Assembly: GCF_039535235.1 (NCBI RefSeq)
Contig: NZ_BAAAWU010000001.1
Span: forward strand, 5,886,001-5,950,000
DNA length: 64,000 nucleotides
Direction of reading: 5' to 3'
Source: Streptomyces roseoviridis
Lineage (GTDB): Bacteria; Actinomycetota; Actinomycetes; Streptomycetales; Streptomycetaceae
The translations under genes were made by a program, and so were the position numbers. Under the pieces are notes generated by a model that worked only from the letters and a program-made list of their open reading frames with translations, was not told the DNA's origin and searched no databases. Numbering within the stretch: position 1 is the first letter of the stretch; every line of letters starts with the position of its first letter. This document shows, piece after piece, positions 1-8,902 of the stretch.

Positions 1-216
1 GACGATCAGATAGATGCCGTACGCCACGGCCGCCGCGCACAGCGCGAAGCAGGCGTAGGCGCCGGTGCGGGCCAGGGCGGCGGAGCCGCCGTTCGCCGTG
101 GCCTGCTCCTGCTTGGAGAGGCCGACGATGCCGAGCGTGAACAGGCCCACGAGGGCGACGGTCGCCACGAGGCTGACTCCGAAGACGGAGCCGAGAGCTG
201 CCCAGTCGATCTTCAT
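1..216 (-). CDS. Small membrane protein downstream of pit (C-terminus cut by window edge)
   Basis: The ATG at 214-216 follows an AGGAAAG ribosome site and opens a frame that is still open at the window edge after 72 codons. The visible protein starts MKIDWAALGSVFGVSL and has two hydrophobic stretches (about residues 10-33 and 53-72) joined by a short polar loop, so it is probably a two-helix membrane protein. It lies 25 bases behind the phosphate transporter on the same strand, so the two are likely cotranscribed. A partner or accessory role for Pit is inferred from position only; I do not recognise a named domain. Confidence 0.75.
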   Translation of the reverse strand, partial: MKIDWAALGSVFGVSLVATVALVGLFTLGIVGLSKQEQATANGGSAALARTGAYACFALCAAAVAYGIYLIV

Positions 217-241
217 GCGGTTGCTTTCCTGTTCCTCTTGC

Positions 242-1504
242 TCAGACCGCGGCCGGGGCCGGGGGAGCGGTCGGGTCCGCCGTGCCGGGCGCGGGGATGG
301 TGGCCTTCAGGTCCTCGTCCGTGACGGCGGCGACGGAGCCGGCCGGCGGCGGGGTGACCGCCGCGATGGCGGTGGTGACGACGCCCGCGGGCTCGGCCTC
401 GGTCTCGACCTCGTTGACGTTGGTGTGGTCGACCACCTGGCGGCGGGAGACCAGCCAGATCGCGAGGCAGGAGGCGACCAGGAAGCCCGCGACCGTGTAG
501 ACGCCCCAGTCGCCCTGGCGGGCGACGTACTCGGCGCCCGCGCCGACCAGGCCGGCGGCCGGCAGGGTCAGGCCCCAGGCGACGAACATCCGGGTGGCCG
601 TCGACCAGCGCACCACGCCGCCCTTGCGGCCCAGGCCCGCGCCCATGACGGCGCCGGAGCAGGAGTGGGTGGTGGAGAGGGAGAAGCCCAGGTTCGAGGA
701 GGCCAGGATGACCGTGGCCGCGCTGGTCTGGGCGGCGAAGCCCTGCTGCGGCTGGAGGTCGGTCAGGCCCTTGCCCATGGTGCGGATGATGCGCCAGCCG
801 CCGAGGTAGGTGCCCAGCGCGATCGCCACACCGGCGGAGACGATGACCCAGACCGGCGGGTTGGAGCCGGGCGCGAGGGTGCCGCCGGCGACCAGGGCGA
901 GGGTGATGATGCCCATGGTCTTCTGCGCGTCGTTGGTGCCGTGGGCGAGGGAGACGAGACCGGCGGAGGCGATCTGGCCGGCCCGGTAGCCCTTCGCGGT
1001 GGTCTTGGCGTCCGCGTTGCGGTCGAGGCGGTACGTCAGCCGGGCGGCGAACATCGCGGCCAGGCCGGCGACCAGCGGGGCGGCGAGCGCGGGGAGGAGC
1101 ACCTTGGTGACGACGACGCCGCCGTTGACGCCGCTGAGGCCGATCGAGGCGACGGTCGCGCCGATGAGGCCGCCCATCAGGGCGTGGGAGGAGCTGGAGG
1201 GCAGTCCGACCAGCCAGGTCAGCAGGTTCCACAGGATCGCGCCGACGAGCGCGGCGAGGATCACTTCGGGCTGGATGCCTGATTCGTCGACCAGACCCTT
1301 GGAGATCGTGTTGGCGACCTCCACCGAGAGGAACGCGCCGACCAGGTTCAGCACGGCGGACATGGCCACCGCCGTCTTGGGCTTGAGTGCGCCGGTCGAG
1401 ATGGTCGTCGCCATCGCGTTGGCGGTGTCGTGGAAACCGTTCGTGAAATCGAACACGAGAGCTGTCACGACCACAATCGCGAGCAGCAGCGTGATGTGTT
1501 CCAT
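242..1504 (-). CDS. pit: PiT-family low-affinity inorganic phosphate transporter
   Basis: This 420-residue integral membrane protein belongs to the PiT (PF01384) phosphate:cation symporters that import inorganic phosphate or metal-phosphate. The two family signatures are visible: FTNGFHDTANAMATTI near residue 20 and LAHGTNDAQKTMG near residue 190, the inverted-repeat motifs that form the phosphate site. About ten hydrophobic segments cover residues 1-350, and the last 60 residues are a polar Ala/Pro/Thr-rich tail that is probably cytoplasmic and poorly ordered. The ATG at 1502-1504 has only a weak ribosome site. A PHO-box-like direct repeat lies 48 bases upstream, so transcription is probably controlled by PhoP. 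The next gene on the strand is a small membrane protein. Confidence 0.93.
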   Translation of the reverse strand: MEHITLLLAIVVVTALVFDFTNGFHDTANAMATTISTGALKPKTAVAMSAVLNLVGAFLSVEVANTISKGLVDESGIQPEVILAALVGAILWNLLTWLVGLPSSSSHALMGGLIGATVASIGLSGVNGGVVVTKVLLPALAAPLVAGLAAMFAARLTYRLDRNADAKTTAKGYRAGQIASAGLVSLAHGTNDAQKTMGIITLALVAGGTLAPGSNPPVWVIVSAGVAIALGTYLGGWRIIRTMGKGLTDLQPQQGFAAQTSAATVILASSNLGFSLSTTHSCSGAVMGAGLGRKGGVVRWSTATRMFVAWGLTLPAAGLVGAGAEYVARQGDWGVYTVAGFLVASCLAIWLVSRRQVVDHTNVNEVETEAEPAGVVTTAIAAVTPPPAGSVAAVTDEDLKATIPAPGTADPTAPPAPAAV

Positions 1505-1551
1505 TTACCCAGGCAATCGTTTGACGTCAGTGGCTCGTCGAACGTAGGCAA

Positions 1552-1573
1552 CCTGAGTGAACGGAAGGTGAAC
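1552..1573 (-). promoter_or_regulatory. PHO box (PhoP binding site) upstream of pit
   Basis: Read on the minus strand the site is GTTCACCTTCC followed directly by GTTCACTCAGG, two 11-base units that match the Streptomyces PhoP direct-repeat pattern GTTCACC-n4 in 13 of the 14 core bases. It ends 48 bases before the pit start codon, a suitable place for activation or repression. The match is seen in the sequence; the regulatory role is inferred from the known PhoP system. Confidence 0.75.
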
Positions 1574-1774
1574 TGGGCCCGGCAGCACGGTGTCCCGAAC
1601 CGGGGTCGGCGGATTCCGTTTAGCGGCTCGGGGGCACCCCTGTCCACGATGCGGTCGCCCTGCGACCCCGGGTAATCCGTGCGGTGGCGGCATCCAGCCC
1701 CCGGCGGCCCCTGCCGCCGCTCCCGCCCCGTATCGCCCAGTGGACCGCTTCAGCCCCACGGAGGACCCCCGCGA

Positions 1775-2968
1775 GTGATCCAGGTCACTCGAAAGAGCCG
1801 CCCGGTGGCAGCGCGGGGCCCCGCTGCGGACACTGGGAGCGTGCGCCCGGCTACAGCGACGGCAGCGGCCGTCACCACAGTGATCGGTCTCGGCGCGGCC
1901 GCGGTGGCGGTCGGCCGGTACGCCAGCGACGCCGCCCTCGGGGTGCCGTCCGGACGCCCCCTCCCCGGCGACCCCAGACTCACCGTGCACGTCACGGGGC
2001 CCGGCCGGATCACCCTCACCCGCAGCCTCGCGTCGCTGCGGCCGGGCACGTACGGCATCGAGGCCCGGGGCGTGCACGCCGTCGTCGGCCCCGTCCTCGA
2101 CCGGGTCCCGCACACCGCCGACACGGTGGTGCGCCGGCTCGAACGGGTCGAGCTCGGCGCCCTCGCCCCCGGCGACCGGCTCCGCCTCACCCCGCAGCTG
2201 CACTGCGGCACCCCCGGGACCGCCCTCGGCCTGCCCTACGAGGAGGCCGAGATCCCCGGCGAGCTCGGCACCCTGCCCGCCTGGGTCGTGCCCGGCCCCC
2301 GCTCCACCTGGGTGATCGCCCTGCACGGCCTCGGCACCACCCGGGAGCACCCGCTCAACCTGCTCCCCTTCTTCCACCGCCGGCAGATCCCCGTCCTCGT
2401 CCCCGCCTACCGGGGCGACCCGGGCGCGCCGGCCGCGCCCGACGGGCTCGGCCACCTCGGCGACTCCGAATGGCGCGACGTCGACGCCGCCGTCCGCTAC
2501 GCCGTCCGCCGCGGCGCCGCGAACGTCGTCCTGCACGGCTGGGGCACCGGCGCGGCCATGGCCCTGCACGCCGCCGCGAGCTCCGGGGTGCGCGACCGGA
2601 TCCGCGGCCTGGTCCTCGACTCCCCGGTCCTCGACTGGGAGGCCACCCTGCGCAACCTGGCCTCGGCCCGCCGCGTCCCCGGCCTCCTCCTCCCGCTCGC
2701 CGTGCGCGCCGCCCAGGGCAGGACCGGCCTTCGCGGCGACCGCCTCCAGGAGGCCGCCGACCCCCACGCCCTGCGCGTGCCGACCCTGCTCCTCCACGGC
2801 CCCGACGACACCATCGCCCCCTGGGACGCGAGCCGCCGCCTGGCCCGGCTCCGCCCCGACCTCGTCACCCTCGCCACCGTCCCCGAGGCCCCCCACGCGG
2901 CCATGTGGAACGCGGACCCGGTGCGCTACGAGGAGGCCCTGCGGCGCTTCCTGACGCCCCTGGTCTGA
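1775..2968 (+). CDS. Alpha/beta-hydrolase-fold protein lacking the nucleophile serine
   Basis: The protein is about 397 residues with a hydrophobic helix near residues 30-50, so it is probably membrane-anchored with the hydrolase domain outside. The fold is recognisable from the oxyanion-hole strand VIALHGLGTTREH, the elbow LHGWGTGAAMALH, the acid loop HGPDDTIAPWD (Asp344/345) and the histidine loop VPEAPHAAMW (His374). The elbow should read G-x-S-x-G, but the codon at 2543-2545 is GGC, giving Gly257 in place of serine. The other two triad members are intact. The GTG at 1775 has GGAGG ten bases upstream; a GTG at 1841 is an alternative. Function unknown; it may be inactive or non-catalytic. 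Confidence 0.8.
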   Translation: MIQVTRKSRPVAARGPAADTGSVRPATATAAAVTTVIGLGAAAVAVGRYASDAALGVPSGRPLPGDPRLTVHVTGPGRITLTRSLASLRPGTYGIEARGVHAVVGPVLDRVPHTADTVVRRLERVELGALAPGDRLRLTPQLHCGTPGTALGLPYEEAEIPGELGTLPAWVVPGPRSTWVIALHGLGTTREHPLNLLPFFHRRQIPVLVPAYRGDPGAPAAPDGLGHLGDSEWRDVDAAVRYAVRRGAANVVLHGWGTGAAMALHAAASSGVRDRIRGLVLDSPVLDWEATLRNLASARRVPGLLLPLAVRAAQGRTGLRGDRLQEAADPHALRVPTLLLHGPDDTIAPWDASRRLARLRPDLVTLATVPEAPHAAMWNADPVRYEEALRRFLTPLV

Positions 2969-3212
2969 GGCCGCTCCCGGCGGCCCGCCGTGCCGTGCGG
3001 CCCCTCTCCGGTTCCCCGCCCCGGCCCGGTCCGGGCGGCCGGACCGGGCGCGGGCGGGCCCGCCCCGGACGCGCCGGACGCCGCTCGGAGGAGGACCCCG
3101 GCCGGGCCGCCGCCCGGCGCTGCCCGGGCCCGGGCGGCGGAAGGCGGGGGCGCCGCCGCGGCGTTGCGGATTCCGATTGGGCTTTCGGGCCGTCAGCGGG
3201 AAGACTGCCCCC

Positions 3213-4595
3213 GTGACGTCTCGAAAGCCCGATGAACCATTGGCGCGCAACTCCAGACTCCGACTCGTCCGTCCGCGGTCCCTCGCCACCGCGCGAAGGG
3301 CCGTGACGAACCGGCGCACCCGCCCGGCGCCCCGGCCGCCCGAGGGGACGCCACCCAGGGCGGAGCTGGCCCGGCAGGCGAGGGCCGTGCTGGCCGACGC
3401 CGTGCGGATCGCCCGGTGGGCCGCCGTCGAGCGGCAGGCCGAGACGGCTCCCCCGGACGGGGAACGGGCCGCCGCCGCGCTGGGCCTGACCCCCGGTCAG
3501 GTCAGGGCCGGCTGGGACCGGGCCCGGCTCGCCGGGCTCGTCGAGCTGCACGGTGACACCGCCCGGCCCGGCTGGCGGCTGCAGGCCTGGGACCGGGACG
3601 ACTCCGCCGTCCTGCGCGGCTGGGTCGCCCTCTTCGACGCCTGGTCGCTGGCCCACCCCGCCCCCGAGGACGTGGCCCCCGGCGCCGTCGCCGAGGTCGT
3701 CGAGGCCGTGCCCCAGGTCCTCTCCCTGCTCCAGCTCTCCGCCGGGCCCGTCGCCGTGTCCGGCCTCCTCGACCTGCTGCGCCAGCGCGTCGACGAACTC
3801 CGCGAGGAGCGCTGCGAGGTGCCGGCCCCCGGCGCCGCGGTCGAGCCGCCGCCCGCGGCCGAGGGCCTGCCCGCCCTGCTCGACTGGGCCCTGGAGGGCC
3901 TCGCCGCCGTCGGCGCCCTCACGCTCGGCGAGGGCCCCGACGGCAGCCATGCCACCCTCACCCCGCTCGGCAACTGGGCGGTGTGGGTCAAGCTGGAGCA
4001 GATCTGCGTCGCCGCGCAGAGTCCGGCCGGCAACATCGAGCAGTCCGCCGAGGACATGCTCCGCGGCTGCGCCCGGCTCAGCCCGGGCCCGGCCCGCGAC
4101 GAGTACCGCGCCTGGCTCGCCGCCCGCACCCTCGCCGGTGCCGTGGCCGAGCTGATCGCCGTCGCCCGCGGCGAGGACGCCCTGCTGCGCGGCCTCGCCT
4201 TCGAGGCCCTGCGCGTGGTCGGCGCCCCGGCCGAGCCCGAGGTCAGGGCCGCCCTCGCGGAACCCTCGCTGCGCCCCTACGCCCTGCTGTGGCTCGCCGA
4301 GTACGAGGGAGCCGACCCGGACGAGGCACCCGAGGTGCTCACCCGCGAGGAGGCCACCTGGCTCTGGGTGGACACCGCGGCGGCCGTCGCCGACCACGGC
4401 GAGAGCGCCCTGCTCGTGCGGCACCTCGACTCCGCCGTCCAGGGCACCGTCCCCGCCCTGCTCGACGAGGTCCGGGCCGTCGGCCACCCCCGCACCGTCC
4501 AGGTCCTGGTCGCCCTCGCGGCCGCCCACCCCGACCCCGCCCTGGCGAAGGCGGTCCGCAGGGCGGCCTTCCAGGTGCACACGGGCGGGTCCTGA
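3213..4595 (+). CDS. Conserved hypothetical protein, helix-rich
   Basis: The frame has strong Streptomyces third-position GC bias and encodes about 460 residues. I recognise no named domain. The first 45 residues are basic and Arg-rich; residues 60-150 look like a small helical segment resembling a winged-helix edge (LGLTPGQVRAGWDRARLAGLVELHG), and the rest is predicted helical with Ala/Leu/Glu-rich repeats like HEAT or TPR-type solenoids. There is no signal peptide and no membrane segment. The GTG at 3213 has GGGAAG nine bases upstream; GTG 3303 is a second choice. It stands alone between the hydrolase and the large secreted protein. A regulatory role would be speculation. Confidence 0.65.
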   Translation: MTSRKPDEPLARNSRLRLVRPRSLATARRAVTNRRTRPAPRPPEGTPPRAELARQARAVLADAVRIARWAAVERQAETAPPDGERAAAALGLTPGQVRAGWDRARLAGLVELHGDTARPGWRLQAWDRDDSAVLRGWVALFDAWSLAHPAPEDVAPGAVAEVVEAVPQVLSLLQLSAGPVAVSGLLDLLRQRVDELREERCEVPAPGAAVEPPPAAEGLPALLDWALEGLAAVGALTLGEGPDGSHATLTPLGNWAVWVKLEQICVAAQSPAGNIEQSAEDMLRGCARLSPGPARDEYRAWLAARTLAGAVAELIAVARGEDALLRGLAFEALRVVGAPAEPEVRAALAEPSLRPYALLWLAEYEGADPDEAPEVLTREEATWLWVDTAAAVADHGESALLVRHLDSAVQGTVPALLDEVRAVGHPRTVQVLVALAAAHPDPALAKAVRRAAFQVHTGGS

Positions 4596-4702
4596 GCCCG
4601 GGGCGTCACGGGCGGGGCCTGAGCGCCGGGGCGTCACCGGCGCGGGTCCGCCCCGGTGCCCCCGCCCGCGGGCCCATCCCGGGTGCCTCCGCCCGCGGGC
4701 CC
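4594..4702. repeat. Imperfect 27-28 bp tandem repeats in the intergenic region
   Basis: Two kinds of near-tandem repeat follow each other. GGTGCCCCCGCCCGCGGGCCC (4655-4675) recurs at 4682-4702 with one mismatch and a 27-bp period, and GAGCCCGGGGCGTCAC-type units lie before it with a 28-bp period. They sit between the hypothetical gene and the promoter region of the large secreted protein. Confidence 0.6.
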
Positions 4703-4882
4703 GCCCGGTGAACCGGCGGCCGCGGGTCCGCCCCCTGCGGGCCGCCCTGCCCGGTCCGCAGGGCTCACCTCCGCGAAACTCGCGGGAACGAGTGATCGAC
4801 TCCCGAATAGAATGCCGTCGCCCTGAGCCTCCCTGTGCCGCCCACAGGGGCAGGGCCCACGCATTCCTTGGGGGGAATCCGC

Positions 4883-7800
4883 ATGTCACCTCTGCCCACG
4901 GGCAGACGGCGGCGGACCAGGAGAGCAGACAGCCGCGGCCGTACGCCGCTCGCGCTTGTCGCCCTGGTCCTCACCGTCCTCGCCTCCCTGATCGGCGGCG
5001 CCGCCACGGCCGCCGCCGTCACCGCACCCGCGGCGGCCACCACCGCCTCGCCCGCGGCACCGCAAGGCGCGCCCCGGGCCCCGCAGGCCCCCGCGAAGAA
5101 GCAGGGCCCCGCGTCCCCGTCCGCCGAGGCGGCCCGCGAGATCGCGGCGCTCACCGCCGCCGCCGAGACCGACACCTGTGCCGGCGCCCTCGCACCGGAC
5201 ACCGTCCACACCTGCGCCGACCTCCCGGCGGGAGCCTCGACGGAGTTCACGCTCGACGCCGGCCGCTCGCCCGACGTCCTGTACGTGCAGCTCATCGCCG
5301 CCCGCGGGCAGACGCTGGAGGCCACGCTCACCGCCCCCGGCGGCAGCGCCGTCGCCTGCGAACGCCTCGACGGCGGATATGGCGAACTGCGCTGTCCGAC
5401 CGTCGCCGAGGGCGCCCACACCTTGCGCGTCCGTGACGCCTGGGGCTACGGCGGCGGGTTCTCCGTGTCCTGGACCGGGCTGCTCGGCACCCCGGCCTGC
5501 ACCGCCGTCGCCGAGTCGAGCACCACGCTCGGTGCGCCCGAGGAGTTCACCGGCTCCCTCGCCGCCGGCGCGGCCGGCCACTGCTATGCCCTGCCCCTGG
5601 CCGCCGGCGACGTCCTGCGCGCCCACGTCTCCCCGTACTGGGTCCTCGTCTCCGTCCACGACGCCACCGGCGCCGAGGTGTGCACGACCCACTCCCGCGC
5701 CTCCGGCGACCTCGACTGCGCCCTCACGGGCACCGCGCCCTACCGCGTCCTGGTGAACGAGGACGCGGGCCGGGCCCACGACTACGCGCTGTCCTTCGCC
5801 CGACTCTCCCGCCCGGCCGGCTGCCCCGCCGTCGAGCCCCAGACCTACGGCACGGTGCCGGACGCCACCTCCACCGCCCGCTGCCGTCTCCTGCACGTCC
5901 CGGCCGCCGGACCGTACGTCCACGCCCCGGTCGGCGAGGGCGTCACCGGCCGCCTCTTCAAGGCCGATGGCACGCCCGTCTGCGCCGCCGCCCCTGACAA
6001 GCCCTGCGAACTCGCGACCGGCGACTACACCTGGGCGCGGGACGGGGCGAACACCGGCACCGGCCCGTACGGCATCCGCTTCCACGCCACCAGCGGCACG
6101 GAGGGGTGCACCGCGACCCGCGACGACGGCTTCGCCTCCGGGCCCGCGACCGGGACCTTCACCGGCGCCGGACAGAGCCTGTGCCGCAGCCTGCCCACAG
6201 CCTCCGGCCGCGGGCTCTACCTCGTCGACCGGGCCACCTCCGACGACGCTCACCCGGACGTGAAGGTGTTCGACGCCGAGGGCGTGCCCCAGTGCGCCAA
6301 CGAGAACGCCCCGACGGTCTGCAAGCTGACCGGCGCCGCCCCCTTCCACGCCGTCCTCTCGGGCCCCGCGAGCGGCACCTACCGGCTCGTCGTCCAGCGC
6401 ACCGGCGAGGCCGCGGGCTGCACCCCGTGGGCACAGTCCGCGTTCGGCGCCACCTGGGGCGCCGAGGTGAGGACCGACCCGCAGGGGCAGCGCACCGCCT
6501 GCCTGTCGGTCCCGGCCGCCGCGCACTCCACCGCCGAGATGCTCGACTACGCCAACGACAGCAACCAGGCCAACGCCTCGGTGCTCGTCCACGACAGCGC
6601 CGGCAACAAGGTCTGCGGCACCGGGGCCACCTCCACCGCGGTGTGCGCCTTCACCAGCGGCACCCCGTACACGGCGCTGCTGTCGGCGCGCGGCTACACG
6701 CCCGACACCTACCGCCTGGTCCGGCGGGACGTCTCGGCGACGGCCACGTGCGCGGCCCCCGCGTCGCTGACCGTCGGCGGGGCGTCGACCGGCGACACGT
6801 TCACCTCCGCCCTGGACAGCACCTGCCTGCGCGTCACCGCGGCGGCCACCGACAAGATGCTGTTCTCCGTGCGGACCCCCGGCGCCGCGTGGAAGACCGG
6901 CGCGATGCTGGGCGTCACCGACGCCAAGGGCACGATCCGGTGCCTGAACCCCGGCGCCACCTGCCGGGTCACCGGCTCCACCTCGTACGTCGTCTTCGCC
7001 CTGGCCTCCGGCTACAACGGCACCGCGATCCCGGTCCGCCTGGACACCTGGCGGATGGCCACCTCGGCCGGCTGGGCCCCGCAGTGCACGGCCGACACGC
7101 TGTCCCCGGCCGGATTCCCGCTGCGCAGCGGCACCTTCACCGAGGCCGGACGGACGGCCTACTGCGCGGTCATCGACATGAAGCCGAACCAGGCGTTCGA
7201 GGTGGTCGGCACGGACAGCGCCACCGGCACCGAGACGGCCTGGACGACCCTGCTCACCGACACCTCCTTCGACGGCACCACCGACTACTCGTACCAGTGC
7301 AGCGGCACCTACGGACAGTTCCGCTTCCGCTGCCTCACCACCGCGCACGCGTCCGCCGGCCGTTACGTCTTCCTGCTGCGCCCGGGCACCGCGGTCGCCC
7401 CGCTGGAGTACTCGCTGCAGGGCGTCTGCGACCAGGGCTGCTCCCCCTGGCCGCAGCCGGCCGAGGTGACCCGGCTGAGCAGCACCAGCGGTCCCGCCGG
7501 CACGGCCGGCCAGGTGGTGCTGTACGGCAGGGGCCTGACGCTCGGCACCGAGATCTCGCTGCGCAACGACAGCGCGTCCAACGACTCCCCGATGAACCCG
7601 ACCGTGTCGGTCAACGCCGACGGAACCGCCCTCACGGTGCTGCTGGGCGCGCGTGACCTGCCCCCGGGCACCTACGACCTGGTGGTCGACGGCTCCACCC
7701 AGCTGCGCCAGGCGTACACCGTCACCGCCCCGGCCACGGCCACCCCCGGCCGGCTCGTACCGTTCGAGCCGACGCGGTTCCTGGACACCCGGTCGGGTCT

Positions 7801-8860
7801 CGGTGCGCCCAGGGCGCGGGTGGGAGCCGGTGGGACGGTGAAGCTGAAGGTCGCCGGGGTGCACGGCGTCCCGGCCACCGGTGTGACGGCGGTCGTCATG
7901 AACGTCACCGCCGTCGCCCCGACCGGCACCGGCTTCGTCACCGCCTACCCCGACGGCGAGCCCAGGCCGGCGGCGTCCAGCCTCAACTACACCGCTCCGC
8001 GCACCCTCTCCAACCTGGTGACCGTGGCCGTCCGCAACGGCTCGGTGAACCTGTACAACAGCTCGGGAGCCGTGGACCTGATCGCGGACGTCGCCGGCTA
8101 TTACACGACGGCGCCGGACCGGGGGTCCGCGATGACGTCCGTCGAGCCGACGCGGTTCCTGGACACGCGTGCGGGTCTCGGCGCGCCGAAGGCGCGGGTG
8201 GGTGCCGGCGGCACGGTGAAGCTGAAGGTCGCCGGGGTGCACGGCGTCCCGGCCACCGGTGTGACGGCGGTCGTCATGAACGTCACCGCCGTCGCCCCGA
8301 CCGGCACCGGCTTCATCACCGTCCACCCCGACGGCCGCCCCCTGCCCGCCGTGTCGAACATCAACTACACGGCCGGCCGGACGCTGCCCAACCTCGTGGT
8401 CGTCCCGGTGGTGAACGGCACGGTCGTCCTGCGCAACAGCGCGGGCACGGTCGACCTGCTCGCGGACGTGACCGGCTACTTCTCCGGCACCGGAACGCCC
8501 TTCACCTCCACCGTGCCGACCCGGCTGCTCGACACCCGCGCCGGTCTCGGGGCGCGGGCCGGTGAGGTCGGGCCCGGCGGGGTCGTCAGCATCCAGGTCG
8601 GAGGTGTGCACGGCGTCCCCGCCGGGGACGTCAAGGCGGTCGTCCTGAACGTGACCGTCACCGGCCCCACCAGCGGCGGCTTCCTGCGCGTCCACCCGCA
8701 CGGGCGACCGCTGCCGGGGGTCTCGAACCTCAACTTCACCAAGGGTGAGACCATCTCCAACCTGGTCGTCGTGCCCGTCGTGGACGGCCGGGTCAGCTTC
8801 GTCAACCACTCGGGGTCGACGCAGGTGATCGCCGATCTGAACGGCTACTACGCCGGCTGA
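4883..8860 (+). CDS. Very large secreted protein: Cys-containing beta modules, IPT/TIG-like domain and three LDTR repeats
   Basis: This 1325-residue protein begins with an Arg-rich n-region and a long hydrophobic core ending in ATAAAV, a typical Streptomyces Sec signal. Residues about 80-850 hold six or seven divergent modules of 100-130 residues, each with paired cysteines that could form extracellular disulfides; they resemble pre-peptidase-C-terminal or jelly-roll domains. Residues about 860-945 look like an IPT/TIG domain. The C-terminal 370 residues are three repeats of about 126 residues, each starting with P-T-R-F/L-L-D-T-R-x-G-L-G and ending in DVxGYY or DLNGYY. No sortase motif follows, so it is probably released or loosely bound. 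The ATG at 4883 follows GGGGGGAA. A GGAAC/TAGAAT pair upstream may be a promoter. Function unknown; adhesion or envelope roles are plausible. Confidence 0.85.
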   Translation: MSPLPTGRRRRTRRADSRGRTPLALVALVLTVLASLIGGAATAAAVTAPAAATTASPAAPQGAPRAPQAPAKKQGPASPSAEAAREIAALTAAAETDTCAGALAPDTVHTCADLPAGASTEFTLDAGRSPDVLYVQLIAARGQTLEATLTAPGGSAVACERLDGGYGELRCPTVAEGAHTLRVRDAWGYGGGFSVSWTGLLGTPACTAVAESSTTLGAPEEFTGSLAAGAAGHCYALPLAAGDVLRAHVSPYWVLVSVHDATGAEVCTTHSRASGDLDCALTGTAPYRVLVNEDAGRAHDYALSFARLSRPAGCPAVEPQTYGTVPDATSTARCRLLHVPAAGPYVHAPVGEGVTGRLFKADGTPVCAAAPDKPCELATGDYTWARDGANTGTGPYGIRFHATSGTEGCTATRDDGFASGPATGTFTGAGQSLCRSLPTASGRGLYLVDRATSDDAHPDVKVFDAEGVPQCANENAPTVCKLTGAAPFHAVLSGPASGTYRLVVQRTGEAAGCTPWAQSAFGATWGAEVRTDPQGQRTACLSVPAAAHSTAEMLDYANDSNQANASVLVHDSAGNKVCGTGATSTAVCAFTSGTPYTALLSARGYTPDTYRLVRRDVSATATCAAPASLTVGGASTGDTFTSALDSTCLRVTAAATDKMLFSVRTPGAAWKTGAMLGVTDAKGTIRCLNPGATCRVTGSTSYVVFALASGYNGTAIPVRLDTWRMATSAGWAPQCTADTLSPAGFPLRSGTFTEAGRTAYCAVIDMKPNQAFEVVGTDSATGTETAWTTLLTDTSFDGTTDYSYQCSGTYGQFRFRCLTTAHASAGRYVFLLRPGTAVAPLEYSLQGVCDQGCSPWPQPAEVTRLSSTSGPAGTAGQVVLYGRGLTLGTEISLRNDSASNDSPMNPTVSVNADGTALTVLLGARDLPPGTYDLVVDGSTQLRQAYTVTAPATATPGRLVPFEPTRFLDTRSGLGAPRARVGAGGTVKLKVAGVHGVPATGVTAVVMNVTAVAPTGTGFVTAYPDGEPRPAASSLNYTAPRTLSNLVTVAVRNGSVNLYNSSGAVDLIADVAGYYTTAPDRGSAMTSVEPTRFLDTRAGLGAPKARVGAGGTVKLKVAGVHGVPATGVTAVVMNVTAVAPTGTGFITVHPDGRPLPAVSNINYTAGRTLPNLVVVPVVNGTVVLRNSAGTVDLLADVTGYFSGTGTPFTSTVPTRLLDTRAGLGARAGEVGPGGVVSIQVGGVHGVPAGDVKAVVLNVTVTGPTSGGFLRVHPHGRPLPGVSNLNFTKGETISNLVVVPVVDGRVSFVNHSGSTQVIADLNGYYAG
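7835..8314 (+). repeat. Exact 102-bp internal duplication in LDTR repeats 1 and 2
   Basis: Bases 7835-7936 are repeated without change at 8213-8314, an offset of 378 bp or 126 codons, while flanking parts of the same two protein repeats have diverged. The third repeat (about 8510-8857) is clearly related but not identical. Exact identity including third positions points to recent duplication or gene conversion. Confidence 0.9.
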
Positions 8861-8871
8861 TCCCGACCGGT

Positions 8872-8902
8872 GGACCGGCCGGTCCCGACGACCGGCCGGT
8901 CC
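8872..8902. terminator. Hairpin between convergent genes
   Basis: GGACCGGCCGGTC at 8872-8884 pairs perfectly with 8890-8902 across a five-base loop. It separates the secreted-protein gene from the convergent VOC gene and probably ends transcription in both directions. It has no U tract, as is common in Streptomyces. Confidence 0.6.

Noticed and set aside
425..437. GTGGTCGACCAC palindrome near the 3' end of pit
   Set aside because: It lies inside the coding region and does not match the DasR or other known operator pattern; short palindromes are expected at this GC content.
4886..8809. Very long open frame on the minus strand opposite the large secreted protein
   Set aside because: High GC removes stop codons from other frames. 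The plus frame has a signal peptide, repeats and a ribosome site, while this translation is low-complexity without motifs.
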